This document shows positions 59,991 through 64,000 of a stretch of 64,000 nucleotides of DNA, piece by piece; within the stretch, counting starts at the first letter, position 1; the number at the start of each line of letters is the position of its first letter. Source of the stretch: an uncultured Bacteroidota bacterium (lineage in GTDB: Bacteria > Bacteroidota > Bacteroidia > Chitinophagales > Chitinophagaceae). A program made the position numbers and the translations under genes. The notes beneath the pieces are model-generated. The model saw only the letters and a program-made list of their open reading frames with translations, was not told where the DNA came from and did no database searches. The stretch spans positions 1 through 64,000 of the forward strand of contig CAINOI010000062.1 of NCBI GenBank assembly GCA_903851465.1, written 5' to 3'.

Positions 59991-61340
59991 ATGGCATCTA
60001 ACTACGATAATAATTTTTCTAAAGGCACAGACCTTGCTGTGATTGTTTTATATATGCTCATGGCCTGTATTGGCATCCTTGCCATTTTCATGGTTGAATA
60101 CAACCCCAGTACAAATTGGATAACAAGTTTTTTAAGTGGCAAAACAAGCTATAGCAAACAATTCTTTTTTTTAATTTTTTGTTCCTTTGTGGGGGTATTT
60201 ATTTTATTAATGGATAGCAAGGTTTTTACAGCATTAGCAAACATCCTTTTTGCAAGTGGTCTATTTTTAATGTTGGCTACTTTTGTGATTGGAAAAGAAA
60301 TAAATGGTTCTAAAAGCTGGATACCCATTGCAGGTGGATTTAATTTACAACCTGCAGAATTATGTAAAATTTTTACCGCACTCGCTTTAGCTAAATTTAT
60401 ATCAAGGCCAGAAACTGATTTTACAAAATTAAAATCCCATTTAATAGCTGGGGCCATGATTGCTATGCCAGCAATACTATCCATTGGTCAACATGAATTA
60501 GGTCTTGCCTTGGTATACAGTGCATACGTATTTGCTATGTATAGAGAAGGCCTGCCGCCAGTCATATTGATTGTATTGCTTTCATTCGCCATATTAGTTA
60601 TAGCTACTTTATTGTTAGATCCAACCCTTTTGGCTATTATTTTAACGATCATTGCAGGACTCATTTTATTGTATTTTGGCAAGCGTTTAAAACGTAATAA
60701 ACAAATCATCATTGTCATATTAAGCATTTGGATGATTAGTGTTGGTACTGTTCGTTTTGCAGTACCTTATATTTTTAACAATGTTTTAGAATGCTATCAT
60801 TCAACAAGGATATATAGCATGCTTGGAAAAGATTACGATTGTAGTTTGAATCAAAAAGCAGCCGCTAGTTTAGCTGAAAGTGGCAAAAAAAGTAGAAAGC
60901 CAGACGACTATAATGTGAAGCAAAGTAAAATTGCCATAGGCTCTGGTGGATTTTGGGGAAGAGGCTTTTTAAAGGGCACGCAAACCAGGGGTAAATATGT
61001 GCCTGAACAAAATACAGACTTCATTTTCACCTCTATCGGAGAAGCATTTGGATTTGTAGGCACATTTACCTTTTTAGGATTGTATTTATTTTTCTTGTTC
61101 AGACTCATCCGTATTGCAGAAAGACAAAGAAGTACCTTCTCTAGAGTGTATGCCTATAGCGTTGTTGGAATTTTCTTTTTTCATATTGCTGTCAATATTA
61201 GCATGACCATTGGTTTATTCCCTGTAGTGGGTATCCCATTGCCTTTAATTAGTTATGGCGGATCTTCCTTACTAACTTTTACTGCATTGGTATTTATTTT
61301 ACTAAGATTGGATGCAGATAGACAAATGGTACTTCGATAA
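59991..61340 (+). CDS. rodA: Peptidoglycan polymerase RodA (SEDS family)
   Basis: GSKSWIPIAGGFNLQPAELCKIFTALALAKF, YVPEQNTDFIFTSIGEAFGFVG, VVGIPLPLISYGGSSLLT. Confidence 0.94.
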   Translation: MASNYDNNFSKGTDLAVIVLYMLMACIGILAIFMVEYNPSTNWITSFLSGKTSYSKQFFFLIFCSFVGVFILLMDSKVFTALANILFASGLFLMLATFVIGKEINGSKSWIPIAGGFNLQPAELCKIFTALALAKFISRPETDFTKLKSHLIAGAMIAMPAILSIGQHELGLALVYSAYVFAMYREGLPPVILIVLLSFAILVIATLLLDPTLLAIILTIIAGLILLYFGKRLKRNKQIIIVILSIWMISVGTVRFAVPYIFNNVLECYHSTRIYSMLGKDYDCSLNQKAAASLAESGKKSRKPDDYNVKQSKIAIGSGGFWGRGFLKGTQTRGKYVPEQNTDFIFTSIGEAFGFVGTFTFLGLYLFFLFRLIRIAERQRSTFSRVYAYSVVGIFFFHIAVNISMTIGLFPVVGIPLPLISYGGSSLLTFTALVFILLRLDADRQMVLR

Positions 61341-61343
61341 TTG

Positions 61344-61351
61344 TATTTTTG
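61344..61351 (+). promoter_or_regulatory. Putative -7 element TATTTTTG, 4 nt upstream of the MBL-fold gene ATG
   Basis: Exact TAnnTTTG; TATTTTTG-cagc-ATG. Confidence 0.45.
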
Positions 61352-61355
61352 CAGC

Positions 61356-62099
61356 ATGCGTATTCATCCATTATCAGAAGGCAGTTTTAGCATTGATCAA
61401 ACCAAAGTATTTGTTCCATTTGATACCCAAAGAGAACAAATACAAGATCGTCCCAAAGGAAGCATTCTTGTGGAGATTCAGCCATTTGTAGTCATTACTG
61501 AAAAAGATATTATTTTATTGGATACAGGCTTGGGGTATATGAATAAGCAAGGGGTCTTGCAAATACACGAAAATTTAATGGCATTGGGCATCAATCCAAG
61601 TTCGGTGACCAAAGTGTTTATGAGTCACTTACATAAGGACCACGCTGGAGGAATGAGCTATGTGGATGCGACCACTCAAGAGCGTTATGTGAGCTTTCCT
61701 TATGCTACCTATTATGTTCAGCAAAGAGAATTTGAATTGGCCATGAGCAATCCTACCGCCTCTTATATTAAAGAACAGTTTGAATTCTTAGCAGATTTTT
61801 CAAAAGTGGTTTGGCTAAGTGATGATCAAGGTGTGATTGATGATAGCATTCATTATTTGCTTACAGGCGGACATTGTCCTTATCATCAAGTGGCTTGGAT
61901 CAAAGAGGACAATGAAATCTTTTTCTTTGGTGCAGATGTAGCGCCGCAATTACAACAAATTAAATCAAAGTTCGTAGCCAAGTATGATATGGATGGAAAA
62001 TTGGCTATGGAATGGAGACAAAAATGGTGGGAGCAAGGACAAGCAGAAGGATGGCAATTTGCATTTTACCACGATATCAAACATCCATTGTTTAAATAG
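61356..62099 (+). CDS. MBL-fold metallo-hydrolase; start trimmed to MRIHPLSEG
   Basis: FMSHLHKDHAGGMSYV, LLTGGHCPYHQVAWI, FFGADVAPQ. Confidence 0.85.
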   Translation: MRIHPLSEGSFSIDQTKVFVPFDTQREQIQDRPKGSILVEIQPFVVITEKDIILLDTGLGYMNKQGVLQIHENLMALGINPSSVTKVFMSHLHKDHAGGMSYVDATTQERYVSFPYATYYVQQREFELAMSNPTASYIKEQFEFLADFSKVVWLSDDQGVIDDSIHYLLTGGHCPYHQVAWIKEDNEIFFFGADVAPQLQQIKSKFVAKYDMDGKLAMEWRQKWWEQGQAEGWQFAFYHDIKHPLFK

Positions 62100-62694
62100 C
62101 ACCTTGGTCCTTCCATTGCCATAAATGCAAACAGGCATAACTGCTATAGGGTTTATACTTACTTGAAATAGCCAACATCTTGGTATGCAATTCCTTCTTG
62201 GTCTCATATTTGATTTTGTACAATTTTGTCATGGCTTGTTGTATACCTAAATCATCCACAGCAAAGACATCTTCTTGACCCAAACTAAATAACATTAACA
62301 TTTGGACCGTCCATTTGCCTACTCCTTTAATTTGCGTTAATAAATCTATAATGGCTTCTGGCTCCATCGCATACAATTGCTTGTCGGTGAGCTTATTTGC
62401 AATAAAAAATTCAGCGACATTTTGGATATAATGTACTTTAGATTGACTCAATCCAATGGATCTAAGTTGGTCATTGGTACACGCCAACACTTGCGCGCAA
62501 CTAGGCTCCTTGCCATCAAATAAAGCAATAAAACGACCAAAGATAATGGCAGCCACTTTCGTACTCAATTGCTGGCTAATGATACTTGCCATCAAACGAA
62601 CAGGGGTATTTTTTCTTTTTTTGATGGTATGGTTCGCCTCTGCTAACAAAGGGGCAAATTTTTTATCTTTTTTCAAGTGTAATTGATATTCCAT
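62092..62694 (-). CDS. DNA-3-methyladenine glycosylase II-like (AlkA/HhH-GPD)
   Basis: LMASIISQQLSTKVAAIIFGRF, IKGVGKWTVQMLMLFSLGQEDVFAVDDLGIQQAM. Confidence 0.9.
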   Translation of the reverse strand: MEYQLHLKKDKKFAPLLAEANHTIKKRKNTPVRLMASIISQQLSTKVAAIIFGRFIALFDGKEPSCAQVLACTNDQLRSIGLSQSKVHYIQNVAEFFIANKLTDKQLYAMEPEAIIDLLTQIKGVGKWTVQMLMLFSLGQEDVFAVDDLGIQQAMTKLYKIKYETKKELHTKMLAISSKYKPYSSYACLHLWQWKDQGAI

Positions 62695-62757
62695 GGTTGC
62701 AAATTAAGCTGAAATACTTATTTTGAGTTAAGTTTTATCAAACTAAACATAAAAACT

Positions 62758-63183
62758 ATGCTAAAGAAATTACTCTTTTTGTTACTTGTATTGTTTACAC
62801 AAAATGCATTTGCACAAAATAAAGACAAACAAGAAATTTTAAAATTATTATCCGCACAAGTTGAATTTTGGAATAAAGGGGATGTGAACCAATTCATGCA
62901 AGGCTATTGGGAAAATGATAGTTTAATGTTTGTTGGGAAAGATGGTGTGACTTACGGATATAATAAAACCCTAGCGAACTATAAAAGGAATTACCCTGAC
63001 AAGGCCAATATGGGTGAACTAAAATTTACACTATTGTCCGTGCAACCTTTAGACAATCAATATTATAGTGTCATTGGAAAATGGGAGCTCATCAGATCAG
63101 TTGGTAATGTGAGCGGGCATTACACGATACTACTCAAAAAAATAAATGGGCAATGGAAGATCATTTTAGATCATAGTAGTTAA
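62758..63183 (+). CDS. Secreted NTF2-like (DUF4440/SnoaL-type) protein
   Basis: Signal peptide MLKKLLFLLLVLFTQNAFAQ; LLSAQVEFWNKGDVNQFMQGYWENDSLMFVGKDGVTYGYNKTLANYK...GHYTILLKKINGQWKIILDHSS. Confidence 0.85.
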   Translation: MLKKLLFLLLVLFTQNAFAQNKDKQEILKLLSAQVEFWNKGDVNQFMQGYWENDSLMFVGKDGVTYGYNKTLANYKRNYPDKANMGELKFTLLSVQPLDNQYYSVIGKWELIRSVGNVSGHYTILLKKINGQWKIILDHSS

Positions 63184-63199
63184 TACAGTAGACCAAGAT

Positions 63200-63430
63200 T
63201 TAAGGCGTAAAACCAATTGGGTCCTTCCATGTTTTGTAGAGTAAAAATAAATAGACTCCTGTACTAAGTATTAAGAAAAAATAATACAGGTAATTAAACC
63301 ATTGCCAGTCTGCTTCCACAAATGCATAGCCAAGCATAATACCCAATGTAGAATTGAGCCCCATCCATACCAGCGTAAAGCCAATGGTTCTGGATATTCT
63401 ATATAAAAAGGCCATTACTTCTGGATCCAT
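63200..63430 (-). CDS. Small two-TM membrane protein
   Basis: 76-aa ORF with two hydrophobic segments; start codon overlaps the stop of the M23 gene (TAATG). Confidence 0.6.
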   Translation of the reverse strand: MDPEVMAFLYRISRTIGFTLVWMGLNSTLGIMLGYAFVEADWQWFNYLYYFFLILSTGVYLFLLYKTWKDPIGFTP

Positions 63431-64000
63431 TAGTCTAAGCTTTGTTTATTTGCTGCTGCTTCTTTTAATAAACGATCAAATTGAGCAGGGGTTAGATCAT
63501 TAAAGAAATAATAGACAGGGTCTACTTTAGCACCTCGTTTAATCACTTCGTAATGCAAATGTGATCCTGTACTCTTACCTGTACTACCAACATAGCCAAT
63601 CACTTCTCCCCTTTTCACAGACTGCCCCACCCTTGCTTTTACTCGAATCATGTGTGCATATAAAGTTTGGAAACCATAGCCATGGTTGATGACCACTTTG
63701 TTTCCATAACCGTCTGTATTGAATCCTGCTATTTGCACCACACCATCTGAAGTAGCATATATTGGCGTACCAGTAGGCGCAGAAAAATCTAAACCTGCAT
63801 GCAACCTAAAGTCTTTGTACAATGGATCTATTCGATATCCAAAACCAGAAGCAACTCGTTTCATATTTTTATTACTCACTGGTTGAATGGCTGGAATGGC
63901 TCTTAACAATTTTTCTTTATTTTTAACCATCACAGTGATTTCTGTAAAAGATTGGTCTTGAAAAGACATCCTTAAACTTAAATTATTCAATTGATTGCGC
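63430..64000 (-). CDS. M23-family metallopeptidase (5' end outside window)
   Basis: GFGYRIDPLYKDFRLHAGLDFSAPTGTPIYATSDGVV, GSTGKSTGSHLHYEV; frame stays open to the window edge beyond TTG 63990. Confidence 0.9.
   Translation of the reverse strand, partial: RNQLNNLSLRMSFQDQSFTEITVMVKNKEKLLRAIPAIQPVSNKNMKRVASGFGYRIDPLYKDFRLHAGLDFSAPTGTPIYATSDGVVQIAGFNTDGYGNKVVINHGYGFQTLYAHMIRVKARVGQSVKRGEVIGYVGSTGKSTGSHLHYEVIKRGAKVDPVYYFFNDLTPAQFDRLLKEAAANKQSLD

Overview
AT-rich bacterial chromosome segment with about 50 tightly packed genes on both strands. Gene content points to Bacteroidota, probably a Chitinophagaceae-like lineage: PorT next to UbiE, GldB next to NadE, BshA, a fused E1alpha/beta dehydrogenase, NADP-type IDH, NamZ/DUF1343 and TAnnTTTG-type promoters. 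Most of the window is core metabolism and housekeeping: carB 3' end, pyrC, pyrD, nadE, icd, aceF, eno, acs, purD, prfA, rsgA, nth, galE, a two-component system, and an mreBCD-mrdA-rodA elongasome cluster. I saw no convincing tRNA/rRNA genes, CRISPR arrays, phage, transposons or canonical defence operons. Nothing here is clearly a new large system. The best leads are: (1) acs divergent from an MHS-type transporter that carries a ~125-aa insert and is followed by an 83-aa two-TM protein, resembling acs-yjcH-actP with a different transporter family; (2) a PEBP lipoprotein gene followed 2 nt later by a chimeric SHD1-like/TM/internal-lipobox/YHYH protein; (3) a recurrent TAnnTTTG (or TAnnTTCG) box only 3-6 nt from start codons, suggesting leaderless or near-leaderless transcripts; (4) a lysine/alanine histone-H1-like gene built from near-exact DNA repeats; (5) tandem 11-Asp-box secreted beta-propeller paralogues. 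All functional calls come from reading the translated sequences; no database search was run.
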